A stretch of 38,808 bases of DNA, from the IMG/VR virus record IMGVR_UViG_3300045051_000613, positions 1-38,808 of that record; one strand, written 5' to 3'. Within the stretch, counting starts at the first letter, position 1. Each line of letters opens with the position of its first letter. This DNA is from a virus. Positions 28,093 to 37,367 of the stretch are shown piece after piece. Made by a program: the position numbers and the translations under genes. A model generated the notes under the pieces. The model ran no database searches. It was given only the letters and a program-made list of their open reading frames with translations, and was not told the DNA's origin.

Positions 28093-29259
28093 TTACACCT
28101 TACCTGGTCCGTCCAGGGCTTCTTGACGGTCCTTCCGTTTCTCGCCAGCGAGGAAGATCGCCCAATCGAGAACTAACCTCTCGGAGGCCGAGTTCGCGGC
28201 GGAACCGCTGGCCGACATGCTGGCCTCGAATTGCTTGTCCGCGATGTACTTCCTCAGTTCCTGGTCGCTCATCCCGAGCAGTTTGTCCACTTCAATCTTG
28301 AATCGCTGATTGGCGTTGGCTTCGCGCTGGACTTCAGCATTGAGTTCCGCTCCGTACTTGGTGACGTCCGTCCGGTACATCTCCTCGTTGTGCTGGAGGC
28401 GCGCAATCTCGGCTTGCAGCGACTGCTGATCCTCGAAGTTCCCCTGTTTCTGCGCCATTTCCACCCCGCGCTGCAGCTCGGCCCGCCGGTCACTCATGGC
28501 CTTATCGACATACTCGCCGGTAAACTTCGCCGTACTCTCACCGGCCGCCTGCTTGAGTCCTTGGACATTACCGAGGAACCCGCCAGAGGCATCCGTCCCA
28601 GTGATACCGGCTTCCTCGGCCGCACGCGCGCGTTTGACCTCCAGGTCTCTCAGCATCGAGTTACGGTAGGCGTTCACTGGCAGCGACGTCGCGGCCTGCT
28701 TGCCAATTTCTTCAGGTGTTGGGCCACCCAGCAGTTTCAGGATTTGGTCATGCACGAGCTTGTCGAACTCGCTCTTGGCCGGGACATTGAACGTATCCGA
28801 GCCGGTTGCCCGCACAGGGGCCGTGAGGGATGAACCGCCGCCCCCGCCTCCAGATGGACCCGTGGTGTTGAGCAACTGTTGGATGATGTTCTGATAGACA
28901 CTGGACACCGAGGTGTTGGTCGTGGCCCCACCACCCCCACCACCTCCACCGCTGCTCGTATTCGTGGTCGTTTGCGTCGTGGTCGTTGGCGGGGCCGCAG
29001 GCGTGTCGACCGTCTCGACCACCGGGTCGACGACCCATTTTTCATTTTCATAGTGACCAGGCACGCCTGGAGGCGCGCCAGGCGGCGGCATATTGATCGA
29101 GTCGGGAATCCACTGGTTCCCGAGCCAGCGACCAGGAGGCGCGCCGGGTGGACGATTCCGGCGTTCCGGCGGAAGATTGGACTCGTCGACGATGTTATTG
29201 GCGGCGGTTTGTTCGTACCGCGTCGGATCATCGAGCGCCGGATCATCCGTTCTCGCCAT
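28093..29259 (-). CDS. Late structural protein with Gly linkers and PPGAPPG repeats
   Basis: 388 residues, beginning MARTDDPALDDPTRYEQTAA. A short repeat occurs twice near residues 35-75 (RPPGAPPGRWLGNQWIPDS and PPPGAPPGVPGHYENEKWV), each a Pro/Gly turn followed by Trp or Tyr. Two poly-Gly linkers (runs of eight and six) follow, then a long helical domain (AMSDRRAELQRGVEMAQKQG and on) to the C-terminus. The repeat could bind a partner repeatedly. It is three bases upstream of the Gly/Ala-rich gene in the virion operon; the function is otherwise unknown. Confidence 0.6.
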   Translation of the reverse strand: MARTDDPALDDPTRYEQTAANNIVDESNLPPERRNRPPGAPPGRWLGNQWIPDSINMPPPGAPPGVPGHYENEKWVVDPVVETVDTPAAPPTTTTQTTTNTSSGGGGGGGGATTNTSVSSVYQNIIQQLLNTTGPSGGGGGGSSLTAPVRATGSDTFNVPAKSEFDKLVHDQILKLLGGPTPEEIGKQAATSLPVNAYRNSMLRDLEVKRARAAEEAGITGTDASGGFLGNVQGLKQAAGESTAKFTGEYVDKAMSDRRAELQRGVEMAQKQGNFEDQQSLQAEIARLQHNEEMYRTDVTKYGAELNAEVQREANANQRFKIEVDKLLGMSDQELRKYIADKQFEASMSASGSAANSASERLVLDWAIFLAGEKRKDRQEALDGPGKV

Positions 29260-29540
29260 TACCGTTTCCCAAGCAGCATCTGCAATTGCAATTCGCGTCC
29301 GCGCGGCGAGGGCACTCCGGTTCTCTGGGCTTCGAGTTCGGCCTGCATGAGCGCCTGCAGATCCTGGTCAGTCAGACCGGGTTGCCCGCCCTGGAGACCA
29401 CCCATCGGCGCGCCACCCATGGGAGGGCCGCCCATCGGCGGCGGCGTGACCGGGGGCGCAGGGGCCGGAGCCATACTCGGCTGCGCGCGCGGATCTTGCG
29501 GGTTCTTGATGGGCGGCGGCAGAAAGGGTGAGTACGCCAT
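29259..29540 (-). CDS. Pro/Gly/Met-rich small late protein
   Basis: 93 residues, beginning MAYSPFLPPPIKNPQDPRAQ. The N-terminal half is disordered Pro/Gly/Met sequence with repeated P-M-G-G units (PPMGGPPMGGAPMGG). The C-terminal half is a helix (LTDQDLQALMQAELEAQRTG) and a basic end. It overlaps both neighbours by single bases, so it is tightly coupled in the virion operon. It may be a small connector or chaperone. Confidence 0.6.
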   Translation of the reverse strand: MAYSPFLPPPIKNPQDPRAQPSMAPAPAPPVTPPPMGGPPMGGAPMGGLQGGQPGLTDQDLQALMQAELEAQRTGVPSPRGRELQLQMLLGKR

Positions 29541-30562
29541 TAGCCGGTAACCTCGCAGGTGATGTCGAGAAAGATGGTCGTATTATCCGCCGCCGTGGCG
29601 GTCCAGGGCGCGCCGTTCATCGTGATCACATGCAGCGAGGTGTCGGTGGCCGGGGCATACACGATGCCCGGCGTATTCCCGCCCCCGGCTTGATTCACGA
29701 GACACACGGCGGCGAAATACGCCCCCACGCTCAAACTGGCGGGCAACTTGATGAGCAACTCGGTGGGTGTCCCCGTCACGTCCGTGTTCGTCAGCACGAC
29801 GATGTAATGGAGCGTTTGGCCAATCAGGCTATACCGTTGGGTGAGGACATCCCCCGCGTCCACGCCCCAACTGGTGCCCCCGCCAACGGTAGAGAAATTG
29901 GTCGCCGCATAGGGGATCTGGGTCCAGTCGCCCATCGGCACCGCGCGGGTATGCTCGAAGACCCCGCGCCTCACATGCGCTTCTTCAAAAGGTTCGGGCG
30001 CTGATCCGAGCCACACGTCGGCCAATGCCACATTCGGCCGCCACTCGTAATGGCCGGCGGTGAAGACAAGCACAAGCGGCCGACCGCCGGTCGATCCGTC
30101 TCCAATAATGAGCGCGGGGCCAGCACTGACGCTGCCGTCCTGAATGTCCCAGATGTGGCGGCCGAGCCCACCCGGCTCCGTTGGGCCGAGCCGGATGCCG
30201 GAAGCCAAGCCATAGGCCCCCGCGCCGATGCGCCCAATCTGCACGAGGGTCGTCATTGCCTCGGTCCCTGACTTGTACCGGATGGACAGAAAGGGATTGG
30301 TCTCGTCGACGCGACCTTTGATGTCGAATTTCGTGCCGAGGTCACGCGTGCGCGAAAGCGTGGTCGGCACCCCGTCCTGGTCCCTCAAGGTGAGCGCCCC
30401 GCCATTGTTCAAGGTCAGGCTGTTGGCCGTCACGGCCGTATGCGCGCCCGTGGCGTCGTGTTGGCTCAAGAGAAACGCGTTCAATTTGGCGACCAGGCCG
30501 TCCAGTTCCATGACGGTCATCTCGTCGAGCGTGCCGGGATTATCGAGATAGGGGAGCGCCAT
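29540..30562 (-). CDS. Tail protein, possible fibre or tailspike
   Basis: 340 residues; ATG 30562 overlaps the stop of the hub gene (ATGA). The first 50 residues are helical (GTLDEMTVMELDGLVAKLNA), like an attachment or trimerisation stem. The rest is beta-rich with many Gly and Thr (GALTLRDQDGVPTTLSRTRD, later TLHYIVVLTNTDVTGTPTEL), typical of fibre domains. No hydrolase motif is visible. Location after the tail hub supports a distal tail role, perhaps host recognition. Confidence 0.55.
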   Translation of the reverse strand: MALPYLDNPGTLDEMTVMELDGLVAKLNAFLLSQHDATGAHTAVTANSLTLNNGGALTLRDQDGVPTTLSRTRDLGTKFDIKGRVDETNPFLSIRYKSGTEAMTTLVQIGRIGAGAYGLASGIRLGPTEPGGLGRHIWDIQDGSVSAGPALIIGDGSTGGRPLVLVFTAGHYEWRPNVALADVWLGSAPEPFEEAHVRRGVFEHTRAVPMGDWTQIPYAATNFSTVGGGTSWGVDAGDVLTQRYSLIGQTLHYIVVLTNTDVTGTPTELLIKLPASLSVGAYFAAVCLVNQAGGGNTPGIVYAPATDTSLHVITMNGAPWTATAADNTTIFLDITCEVTG

Positions 30563-32532
30563 CAGCGGGCTCCCGTTTCGAGTTCGTCGGCCCCGACCCA
30601 CCAGTCGAGTTCGAAGGTTTGGTCGAGCGCACTCGCGTCCCCAAGCGAGACTTGCAGCGCGATGAGGTCGGCCACATCGGTCGCATCGTAAAACTTCCGC
30701 ACCCGCGTCTCTGTCCCGGTCGCCGTGAGGGGTTGGGTGCTCTGCGCCAAGGCTTGGTTGAAGTCTTTGATGATGGCCTGGTTGATCACCGCTGATCCCG
30801 CCTTGCCGACCAGATACGCCTCCATGATGCGCTTGCGCCGACGCAGTGTCCCGCCCGTAAACACCTTGGACAAGATATAGGCCTGATAGGCCGTGCCCGC
30901 ATCCGTATTCCCTGTCCCGTCCTGGCGCAAGAGTTTGAAATCGGACGACCCGACATGGCCGACATAGGGCACTTTCGTGAGACTGCGCTCGGCATTCAGC
31001 GTCTTCGAAAACATGATGGCGGATTGCGCCACCGTGAGCAGCCCCGTCCAGACCGACCAGCCATACCGCAGGATCGAGGCGGTCTCCACCCGGCCGCGCG
31101 CCACATCAAACGTAATCATGAGGTTGGGACGCACTGAGGCTATGCCAGTGGCCACCCACCAGAGCACGAGTTTGCGCGGGGCATCGTAGACGCCAAAGGC
31201 CACATGGGCGGCATTGAGATTGACGGTTTGCCAGACGTCGAACACATCCTTGCCGAGCCACTCGATCGTGCGGCCGACGCTGATCCGGCGCGGGCCGTCA
31301 TTCGGGTCGAGAAAATAGAGCGACGGCTGGCCGTCCTGGTCCTCCCCCATGACTTGCGACCAGTGATTGACCGAGCCGTAGGCGGTCGTGAGCACGACGC
31401 GCGCGAAGGGCGCGACCGGGTCGCCGGTCGGCACAATCATGTAGATGCCCCGGCTCTGGAAGGCGTACATGCGATTGTTCATCGGGCCAGAGAGCCCTCG
31501 GTCGACACCGCCGCCATTCGGGGAACAATCAATCCATCCTTGCGCCGTGAGCGTGTTCGACACGCGCTCATCGTCCCCGGCGTCTCTTGTGCCGAGCGCA
31601 GGCGTGAAGTAGACGCGGCCATTGACCGGCAGCATCGAGTCTCCGGCGACCGTTTCCCAGACGCCAAACCCAAACAGATGCCGCCCGTCACTGCCGAGGA
31701 ACTTCACAGACGGAAACGGCGTGCTCGCGCCTTCGAGTTCCGCGAACGTGCCGAGCGCGTAGTCGGCCGGGGCCACCGTATCGTCAAAGAACGTCGTCGC
31801 GACGGGAATCGGCGGGTCGGTGAGGATGTAGTAGGCCAAATCATCGGCCGAGCCGCTCAGTACCCAATGCGTCTCGCCTTCCCCGATGAGCGCGGGGCGG
31901 GTGACGCGCGCGGCCAGCCCAGTGCCCGAGGGGGTGAAACTCACTTGCGGCCCAAAGAGCGAACTCCGCTGCGTGGTTCCGGCAACCACGACCAGATACT
32001 GCACCCGGTAGTACCGCAACACGGCCGGATACGTCCCCGCACCGGTATTGGCCACGGTGGGCGCGCCTGGAGTCGCCAGACCCGACCTCCGCACGGCCGT
32101 TGTCGATTCGCTCGGGTCGTAGACATGCAGACGATTGAGCGCCGAGTTGTAGGCGATGAAGAGCTTGCCGTGATGCTGGACGAAGGTCGTCAAATACGAG
32201 CGGGCCGGGTCCTCGTACGCGTCCATGAGGGTGAGCGGCAGCGCGGTCGCGACGGGCACTCGAAAGATCGTCCCGTGTGAGTCGACGTAGAAGAGTTCTT
32301 CGAGCGTCGGGTCCTGGCCTGGTAGAAAGGTCGCCATGGCGTACTGGCCGAAGCCGGCATCGCCCGTGAGCGTGACCTGGGCGGACCCTGCGCGTTTCTT
32401 GCCGAGCGCGCCCGTGAAGCGCCAGTTCTGCACTTCAGCCGCCATGTCTTCTGGCAGCATGAGCGGGCTATCGAAACCATTGCGCCCGAGACAGACCGTC
32501 CATTCGAAGGGGCGCGCCTGTTGGGTCGCCAT
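30562..32532 (-). CDS. Tail hub/stabilisation-type protein (podovirus gp10-like size and place)
   Basis: 656 residues, beginning MATQQARPFEWTVCLGRNGF. The sequence is beta-rich throughout, with repeated blade-like units (DSHGTIFRVPVA, HHGKLFIAYNS, DGRHLFGFGVWE, NNRMYAFQSRGIYMI, DGQPSLYFLD) that suggest a beta-propeller-like fold, as in tail hub or nozzle proteins of short-tailed phages. It immediately follows the adaptor gene (the stop of that gene adjoins its start). This role rests on order and fold impression, not on a detected family. Confidence 0.6.
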   Translation of the reverse strand: MATQQARPFEWTVCLGRNGFDSPLMLPEDMAAEVQNWRFTGALGKKRAGSAQVTLTGDAGFGQYAMATFLPGQDPTLEELFYVDSHGTIFRVPVATALPLTLMDAYEDPARSYLTTFVQHHGKLFIAYNSALNRLHVYDPSESTTAVRRSGLATPGAPTVANTGAGTYPAVLRYYRVQYLVVVAGTTQRSSLFGPQVSFTPSGTGLAARVTRPALIGEGETHWVLSGSADDLAYYILTDPPIPVATTFFDDTVAPADYALGTFAELEGASTPFPSVKFLGSDGRHLFGFGVWETVAGDSMLPVNGRVYFTPALGTRDAGDDERVSNTLTAQGWIDCSPNGGGVDRGLSGPMNNRMYAFQSRGIYMIVPTGDPVAPFARVVLTTAYGSVNHWSQVMGEDQDGQPSLYFLDPNDGPRRISVGRTIEWLGKDVFDVWQTVNLNAAHVAFGVYDAPRKLVLWWVATGIASVRPNLMITFDVARGRVETASILRYGWSVWTGLLTVAQSAIMFSKTLNAERSLTKVPYVGHVGSSDFKLLRQDGTGNTDAGTAYQAYILSKVFTGGTLRRRKRIMEAYLVGKAGSAVINQAIIKDFNQALAQSTQPLTATGTETRVRKFYDATDVADLIALQVSLGDASALDQTFELDWWVGADELETGAR

Positions 32533-33513
32533 CTACCACCGTCCAGACGGGAAGTTCACACCATCATGGTCGAGATTGTTGCTGCGGTCGCGCAGCCGGC
32601 CGACGCGCGGCCGATAGTCCGCCGGGTTCATCACCCGGTTCCGCAAGTAGTTCAACTTCTGTTCGTACTGCACCCGCGCGAATGGGAGCCGCGAGTCATC
32701 CCGATACTCGTATTCCCGCATGCGCGCGTAGTCGGTCAGGATGTACTGAAAGTCTGACGGGATGACAGGAATCGGCACGTCTGTGGACAAGTCGGTGAGG
32801 ATGATCGGCCCATCAGCGTGGTAGTCGTCGGTGCCGGCTGGCGTCGGCCAGAGGCGGATGAGTTCGTAACGGCTGGTCGTCTGGCCTTGCGGGATTTGGG
32901 CGATGATATTGCCGCCGACCGCCGCATCGTAGACCGTGATGAGGCTGCCGAGTTGGGCGGGTTGGTCGAGTTGGACATCCTGCAACAGCCGGTAGTCATC
33001 GAAGACGCCAATTTTCACGCGCGTCGTGCCGGTCACGAGCGCCGACTGCGGCGGGAACGGAAAGTACTCTTCGCGACCGACGCCGCGCACGGTGATCGTC
33101 ACGGGCGTGGTGAGGACAATCCGGTCCTCGGCCCAGAGCCCCGTGGCGTTGAGCATGCGGAGCGCGGGGCCGGTCCCATACCGCACGTAATGGGTGGGCG
33201 TCCCCGACGAGACTTCCTGCGGGTCGATCGCCCGAAACTCATCGGCCGTCATCAGACGCAAGCGCGTGGGGTTGGTCTCGTTGACGAGCTGTTCGATCTG
33301 CACGAGGACTTGCGGCACGCCGTAGACTTTCTGGCCAGGCAAGGACGTGAACGTGACCGTGCCAATCCGCAACGGCGAGAGTTCCGGCAACGAGAGCAAG
33401 TGCCGGTACGCCTCATTAACGTACCGAGTCAACCGTGTCGTCACCGTCGCAGACGGAATGGCTTCGTAACCCAAATCGCTATTGAGTGCCGCGAGCAAGT
33501 CAGTCAAGGTCAT
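32533..33513 (-). CDS. Head-tail adaptor (tail tubular A-like)
   Basis: 326 residues, beginning MTLTDLLAALNSDLGYEAIP. The N-terminal helical part ending YVNEAYRHLLSLPELSPLRI is characteristic of podovirus adaptor proteins that join the portal to the tail, followed by a beta-rich body (VTFTSLPGQKVYGVPQVLVQ, VLTTPVTITVRGVGREEYFP) and a helical C-terminus (LTDYARMREYEYRDDSRLPF). Size and position just before the hub gene support this. The name of the exact family is not certain. Confidence 0.7.
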   Translation of the reverse strand: MTLTDLLAALNSDLGYEAIPSATVTTRLTRYVNEAYRHLLSLPELSPLRIGTVTFTSLPGQKVYGVPQVLVQIEQLVNETNPTRLRLMTADEFRAIDPQEVSSGTPTHYVRYGTGPALRMLNATGLWAEDRIVLTTPVTITVRGVGREEYFPFPPQSALVTGTTRVKIGVFDDYRLLQDVQLDQPAQLGSLITVYDAAVGGNIIAQIPQGQTTSRYELIRLWPTPAGTDDYHADGPIILTDLSTDVPIPVIPSDFQYILTDYARMREYEYRDDSRLPFARVQYEQKLNYLRNRVMNPADYRPRVGRLRDRSNNLDHDGVNFPSGRW

Positions 33514-33518
33514 CGAAC

Positions 33519-34772
33519 TTAATACCCCGCCAGGTGATAGTGATTGGTGACCTGGGTCGCCGTCAGCACGATCGGATAGAGCGCGAGGTTGTCAATCGTG
33601 AGCGTCGCGAAGCCGCCGAAGTTATCCCAGCCAATCACCCCGGGTTGCGCGGCCGACGCGGTGGTGACGGCCGGTTGGGTTTTGAAGAACACGCCATCGA
33701 TATAGATCGACAGCTCGGTACCAGACGAGGTCGCGACCACGTGGTGCCACAGCCCATCATCGATGCGAAAGACGGGGGGCGCCACGGTGATCCCATTCAT
33801 GGCGAATTGGGGTTGGCCGTTTTCCAACAGGAAGGTCGGGTTGGTGGACACCGTCGCGTTGCGATTCGTCCAGATAACGTGAAACCCGCTACTGAGCGGG
33901 GTTTTGACCCATGCCTCGACGCTACAGATGGCCGGCAGCGTCATCACGGGCAAGTCAATCCGCCCCGCGCCCGCCACACTGATCGCGAAGTCGGTCGGGG
34001 CAGACAGGATCGCGCCAGCCACGCCTCGGGTCACCGTGCCGTTAATCGTGCCATTGAGCGAGTCGGCTGAATCGAGGACGGGCCCGGTCGTCTCGACGAA
34101 CCGCCAATAGGCAAAGGCACCATCAGCGAGCACGCGCGACGAATAAGTTTCCGCGACCAGCCCACTCATCAAGAGCGCGCCATTCTCATCCGTCCGCACA
34201 CGCAAGTTGGCCAGCGGCGTCAGCGGGCCGATGAGACTGCCAGCCGCCGACGGTGCCACTTTCAATGCGCCGTTTTCATCGGTACGCAGCCGCAGGTTGC
34301 CGAGCGCGGTGGGCGGGCCTTGGACCGCGCCCGCTGAAGCGGCGGCGACCATGAGCGCGCCCGCATCATTTGTCCGGCCGCGTAGATTGGGAAACACCAT
34401 CGGTTGGGTGGACAGCGCGCCAGCCGTGCCAGACGCGACGACAAGCGCGCCGGTCGCATCGGTGCGGAGCCGCAAATTGCCGAAGTTCGTGAGCGGACCG
34501 GTAATGGTCCCGGTGGTGTCCACGACGGCGCGAAGCGCCCCATTCTCGTCGGTCGTCAGGCCGAGATTGAGGGGCGATGTCATGGGCATGGATGTTCCCC
34601 CAGCTGGACCCTGAGAGGCCGCCGACGTCAGCAGTTCAATCACCGCTTGGGTGAGTTGCACCGGCTTCGGCGCGCCAGACAGGAGTTCGATGACCTGTTG
34701 CGTCACGCGCACGACCGGCGTCGGCTGCGTGAGCGTTTCGAGCGCCGTCTGCGTGACGCGAAAATCGGTCAT
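33519..34772 (-). CDS. LamG-domain tail protein with tandem repeats
   Basis: 417 residues from ATG 34772, which overlaps the upstream stop. Residues 2 to about 50 hold three 17-residue repeats with the pattern V-T-Q-x-x-(I/L)-E-x-L (RVTQTALETL, RVTQQVIELL, QLTQAVIELL). Next come four 30-residue repeats plus a partial fifth, each beginning N-L-(R/G)-x-(R/T)-T and containing G-A-L. The C-terminal 200 residues match a concanavalin/LamG fold: FAYWRFVETTGPVLDSADSL, SVEAWVKTPLSSGFHVIWTN, GLWHHVVATSSGTELSIYID and TLTIDNLALYPIVLTATQVT. LamG domains on phage tails usually bind surface sugars. Repeat number may vary between relatives. Confidence 0.8.
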   Translation of the reverse strand: MTDFRVTQTALETLTQPTPVVRVTQQVIELLSGAPKPVQLTQAVIELLTSAASQGPAGGTSMPMTSPLNLGLTTDENGALRAVVDTTGTITGPLTNFGNLRLRTDATGALVVASGTAGALSTQPMVFPNLRGRTNDAGALMVAAASAGAVQGPPTALGNLRLRTDENGALKVAPSAAGSLIGPLTPLANLRVRTDENGALLMSGLVAETYSSRVLADGAFAYWRFVETTGPVLDSADSLNGTINGTVTRGVAGAILSAPTDFAISVAGAGRIDLPVMTLPAICSVEAWVKTPLSSGFHVIWTNRNATVSTNPTFLLENGQPQFAMNGITVAPPVFRIDDGLWHHVVATSSGTELSIYIDGVFFKTQPAVTTASAAQPGVIGWDNFGGFATLTIDNLALYPIVLTATQVTNHYHLAGY

Positions 34773-35860
34773 CCCGTCTTCCGATAGCCAAACTCCGCAG
34801 CGTTGAACCCGGCTTCCGTCCATTGCGCCCCAGTGCCTGGATTGACGGCCGCGACTTGCAGCCCATAGGCGTACGTCGTGCCTGGAGCGATGTCGGCCCC
34901 TACAAAGTCCACGCCGCCGTGCCGAATGACGGGCGCTATCAAGGCCGCGCCAGCATCCATTTTCTTCACGCTCAGATTGTGCTGGACGCCGTAGATCACC
35001 GAACCAGCTACTGGGATGTCTTGCACGACAAACGTATCCGTCAGCCCAATCGTCGTGGCCGAGGTGAAATCCGTATCCCCGTTGGGCACCGGCTCATCGA
35101 CACATTGCCAGTTCGCACCAGCTGATGGCGTCCATCCGGTTGTCGCCCCCGCCGCCGTTGGCAAAATGGCATCGACCCGGCAGTCGCCGAGGAAGTCGTT
35201 CCACGGCGCTGCGCCGTTGCTATCCAACACGTAGAGGTCGTCATAGTCGATGGTGCCGCCGGTGGTCACGCTGTTCCACGCTGCGTTGGCCTCGACGTTG
35301 TTCAAGGTGACACTCGTCCAACTCGTGTTCGCGGTGTTGCGGGTATTTTGGCCGGTCAGCGACAGGACCGACACGCCGTTGATCCGCAGATCCACCGTCC
35401 CCGCCGTCGGATGAATGGCGACCTTCCACTCCACGAACGCGAACACCCCGGCCGACAGGGCGCTACTGGACGTGCCGAGCACCGTGCCACCAATCGGCCC
35501 CCGCAGGACCGAGAGGGTGAGATCGGCATTTAGCCGCAGCGTCACCTGGGCCGTCGCGCCGTCGCGCACCGACACCAACGGGTTGCCGCCCGTGACATGG
35601 GCGAGGGTCGAGGACGACACGGCGATGGCACACCCGACGACCGCCGTCGCGGTGCCGGGGGCGAGGACTTTCTGGGCAAACGCGAGAGTCGTGCTAGTAG
35701 GGGAGCCCGCCACCGTCAGACGCAAACTCCCCGATCCGCGCCGGCCCCCCGCCGCGATGCTGGTCGTGACGTTGCCGGGCGCCGACCCACTACTCGTCCA
35801 CTTCGTGGTGAGGTCCGCCGTCGCGTAGTGATTGAACGAGTCCATGAACAGGAGCGCCAT
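34769..35860 (-). CDS. Beta-rich structural protein, LamG-like
   Basis: 363 residues, beginning MALLFMDSFNHYATADLTTK. The opening F-M-D-S-F-x-H-Y and the repeats of beta-strand segments (GSLRLTVAGSPTSTTLAFAQ, AFVEWKVAIHPTAGTVDLRI, VTTGGTIDYDDLYVLDSNGA) resemble a concanavalin-like sandwich found in minor tail or capsid-fibre proteins. The C-terminal part (VIYGVQHNLSVKKMDAGAAL) forms a second beta domain. The ATG at 35860 lies four bases after the upstream gene. It is probably a virion surface protein. Confidence 0.7.
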   Translation of the reverse strand: MALLFMDSFNHYATADLTTKWTSSGSAPGNVTTSIAAGGRRGSGSLRLTVAGSPTSTTLAFAQKVLAPGTATAVVGCAIAVSSSTLAHVTGGNPLVSVRDGATAQVTLRLNADLTLSVLRGPIGGTVLGTSSSALSAGVFAFVEWKVAIHPTAGTVDLRINGVSVLSLTGQNTRNTANTSWTSVTLNNVEANAAWNSVTTGGTIDYDDLYVLDSNGAAPWNDFLGDCRVDAILPTAAGATTGWTPSAGANWQCVDEPVPNGDTDFTSATTIGLTDTFVVQDIPVAGSVIYGVQHNLSVKKMDAGAALIAPVIRHGGVDFVGADIAPGTTYAYGLQVAAVNPGTGAQWTEAGFNAAEFGYRKTG

Positions 35861-35863
35861 GGG

Positions 35864-36478
35864 CTAGAACTCTGACGTGCCGGCCGCCACATCCGCGAGC
35901 GGCACCTCCGCGCTGAGATTGACCTTCGTCGCAAGCTCCGTGACCTGCTTTTCGAGCAACCGGATCTTCTCTTCCATCTTGATTGGATCGATCGCGTCCT
36001 CGCCGTCAATGAGTTCGCGGATCACGAGCGGAATGCTCGGCGGCATCCCCATGCGCTCGTCCATCGAGACGTGCGGAATGTTGATGATGCGGCGGGTGGG
36101 CGTGACCTGCGATCCATAGCGCGGGTCGCCGCGCCAAATCTTGTTGGTCGTGACCTTGTTGAACGCGTCAATTTCCGCCGGGGTCGCCTGCGTGTGCTCC
36201 ACGCGCGTTCCGAGCCACCAGGTTTCCCGATCGAGGTGGCCTTTGGGATGGGCCTCTTCGCCCTCGGGATGGCTGAAGGGGCTGATGCCTGGCGTGTACG
36301 AATTGCTGTGACGCACGGTGCGCTGGGTCGCGGCGACCATGTCGTTTTGCGCCTTGACCAGATCCATCATGGCTTCAGTCTGGGAGGCCCCGCCCTTGGC
36401 AAAAAACGCCAGCAACTCCTGAAATTGCTCGGGCGTAAATGTCGGGGCCACGGGCGGGACGGGATTCTTCGTATCCAT
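35864..36478 (-). CDS. Structural-region protein with C-terminal coiled coil
   Basis: 204 residues from ATG 36478, with GGAGAGTCTCC-like purines just upstream. It begins MDTKNPVPPVAPTFTPEQFQ. A first helix (ELLAFFAKGGASQTEAMMDL) is followed by a His/Gly-rich segment with DRETWWLGTRVEHTQATPAE, and the C-terminal helix EEKIRLLEKQVTELATKVNL is a coiled coil. It may be a head-completion or capsid-associated protein. A strong hairpin precedes it. The family is not recognised. Confidence 0.65.
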   Translation of the reverse strand: MDTKNPVPPVAPTFTPEQFQELLAFFAKGGASQTEAMMDLVKAQNDMVAATQRTVRHSNSYTPGISPFSHPEGEEAHPKGHLDRETWWLGTRVEHTQATPAEIDAFNKVTTNKIWRGDPRYGSQVTPTRRIINIPHVSMDERMGMPPSIPLVIRELIDGEDAIDPIKMEEKIRLLEKQVTELATKVNLSAEVPLADVAAGTSEF

Positions 36479-36499
36479 CGGAGACTCTCCTTGCACGCG

Positions 36500-36534
36500 G
36501 GGGAGCGGTCTCCAACCACAAGAGACCGCTCCCC
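36500..36534 (-). terminator. Perfect 13-bp hairpin inside the head operon
   Basis: GGGGAGCGGTCTC and GAGACCGCTCCCC pair around a 9-base loop (36513-36521). It lies in the 80-base gap after the decoration-type gene and before the next head gene. There is no T-tract on either strand. It may be a partial terminator or an RNA-stability element that keeps capsid and decoration mRNA abundant. Confidence 0.6.
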
Positions 36535-36558
36535 GGTTCATTCGCTTCGAGGGGGAAA

Positions 36559-37326
36559 CTACTCCAAGCGAATCATCACGGCCTGGATGCGACCGTCGAC
36601 GCCCGTCACGAGCATCGCGCCCACGACCTGAGTCGCGGCGGCCGCGCCGTCGATAACGGCCGCGCCAGCGGCGGTGCCCGGTACCACAATCGCGAGGCCC
36701 ACGCCTGGAGTGCCTGCAATGAGTGCCGCGCCCACGCCGCTGGTTTGAATCCAGTCGTACGCACCAGCCGGCGTTGCGCCGGTCGCGACTCCCACGCACG
36801 CGCCCGTGAGCGTCGTGATGGGGTTCTGAATGACGCCGTTGTAGGGGTTGGCGACCAGATCGATCTTGCTCGTCGCGACGACAATCTGCGTGTCGATCGG
36901 CTGACTGAGGGTGAGCGTGAGCGAGGCACTCGCAAGCGCGGCCGGATGCGAAGCAATCTGCAGCCGCTGGCCCGCGCCAGGACCACTCGACACGATCACC
37001 CACCCCTGCGCGTACTGATTGGCCGAGGCCGCCGTCGCGCCCAGCACGACCGTCAGTGAGGTCGCACCCACGTCAAACGTGGTCCCGCCAATCGGGGCCA
37101 TGTTTTGGTGCAAGGGCACTTGCGCGGGAGCCTGCAGCCAGTTGCCCTGAACGAGCGGGGCCACGCCCGCGCACGCATAGCGATAGACGTTGCCGAACTG
37201 GTCGACGCCTTTGGTGCCGAGCGCGTGTTTGCCGCCGGGGGTAATGCCGCCCGAGGCGACAGGGAGATAGGGACTGCCGAGTCCCTGTGCGGTCGACTGT
37301 GGATCGCCGGAAAGTGAAAGGGACAT
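36559..37326 (-). CDS. Head decoration-type protein
   Basis: 255 residues; ATG 37326 follows GGAG by eight bases. It begins MSLSLSGDPQSTAQGLGSPY. An N-terminal extension (VDQFGNVYRYACAGVAPLVQ) is followed by a small, hydrophobic, beta-rich body (TTFDVGATSLTVVLGATAAS, QNPITTLTGACVGVATGATP, GIAIV-like strands). This sits directly downstream of the capsid gene, the usual place for cement or decoration proteins that stabilise the capsid lattice. Assigned by place and composition. Confidence 0.65.
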   Translation of the reverse strand: MSLSLSGDPQSTAQGLGSPYLPVASGGITPGGKHALGTKGVDQFGNVYRYACAGVAPLVQGNWLQAPAQVPLHQNMAPIGGTTFDVGATSLTVVLGATAASANQYAQGWVIVSSGPGAGQRLQIASHPAALASASLTLTLSQPIDTQIVVATSKIDLVANPYNGVIQNPITTLTGACVGVATGATPAGAYDWIQTSGVGAALIAGTPGVGLAIVVPGTAAGAAVIDGAAAATQVVGAMLVTGVDGRIQAVMIRLE

Positions 37327-37367
37327 GATGTCTACTCCTTCAAAGAAAATTGGGATGGGCGCGGGGG

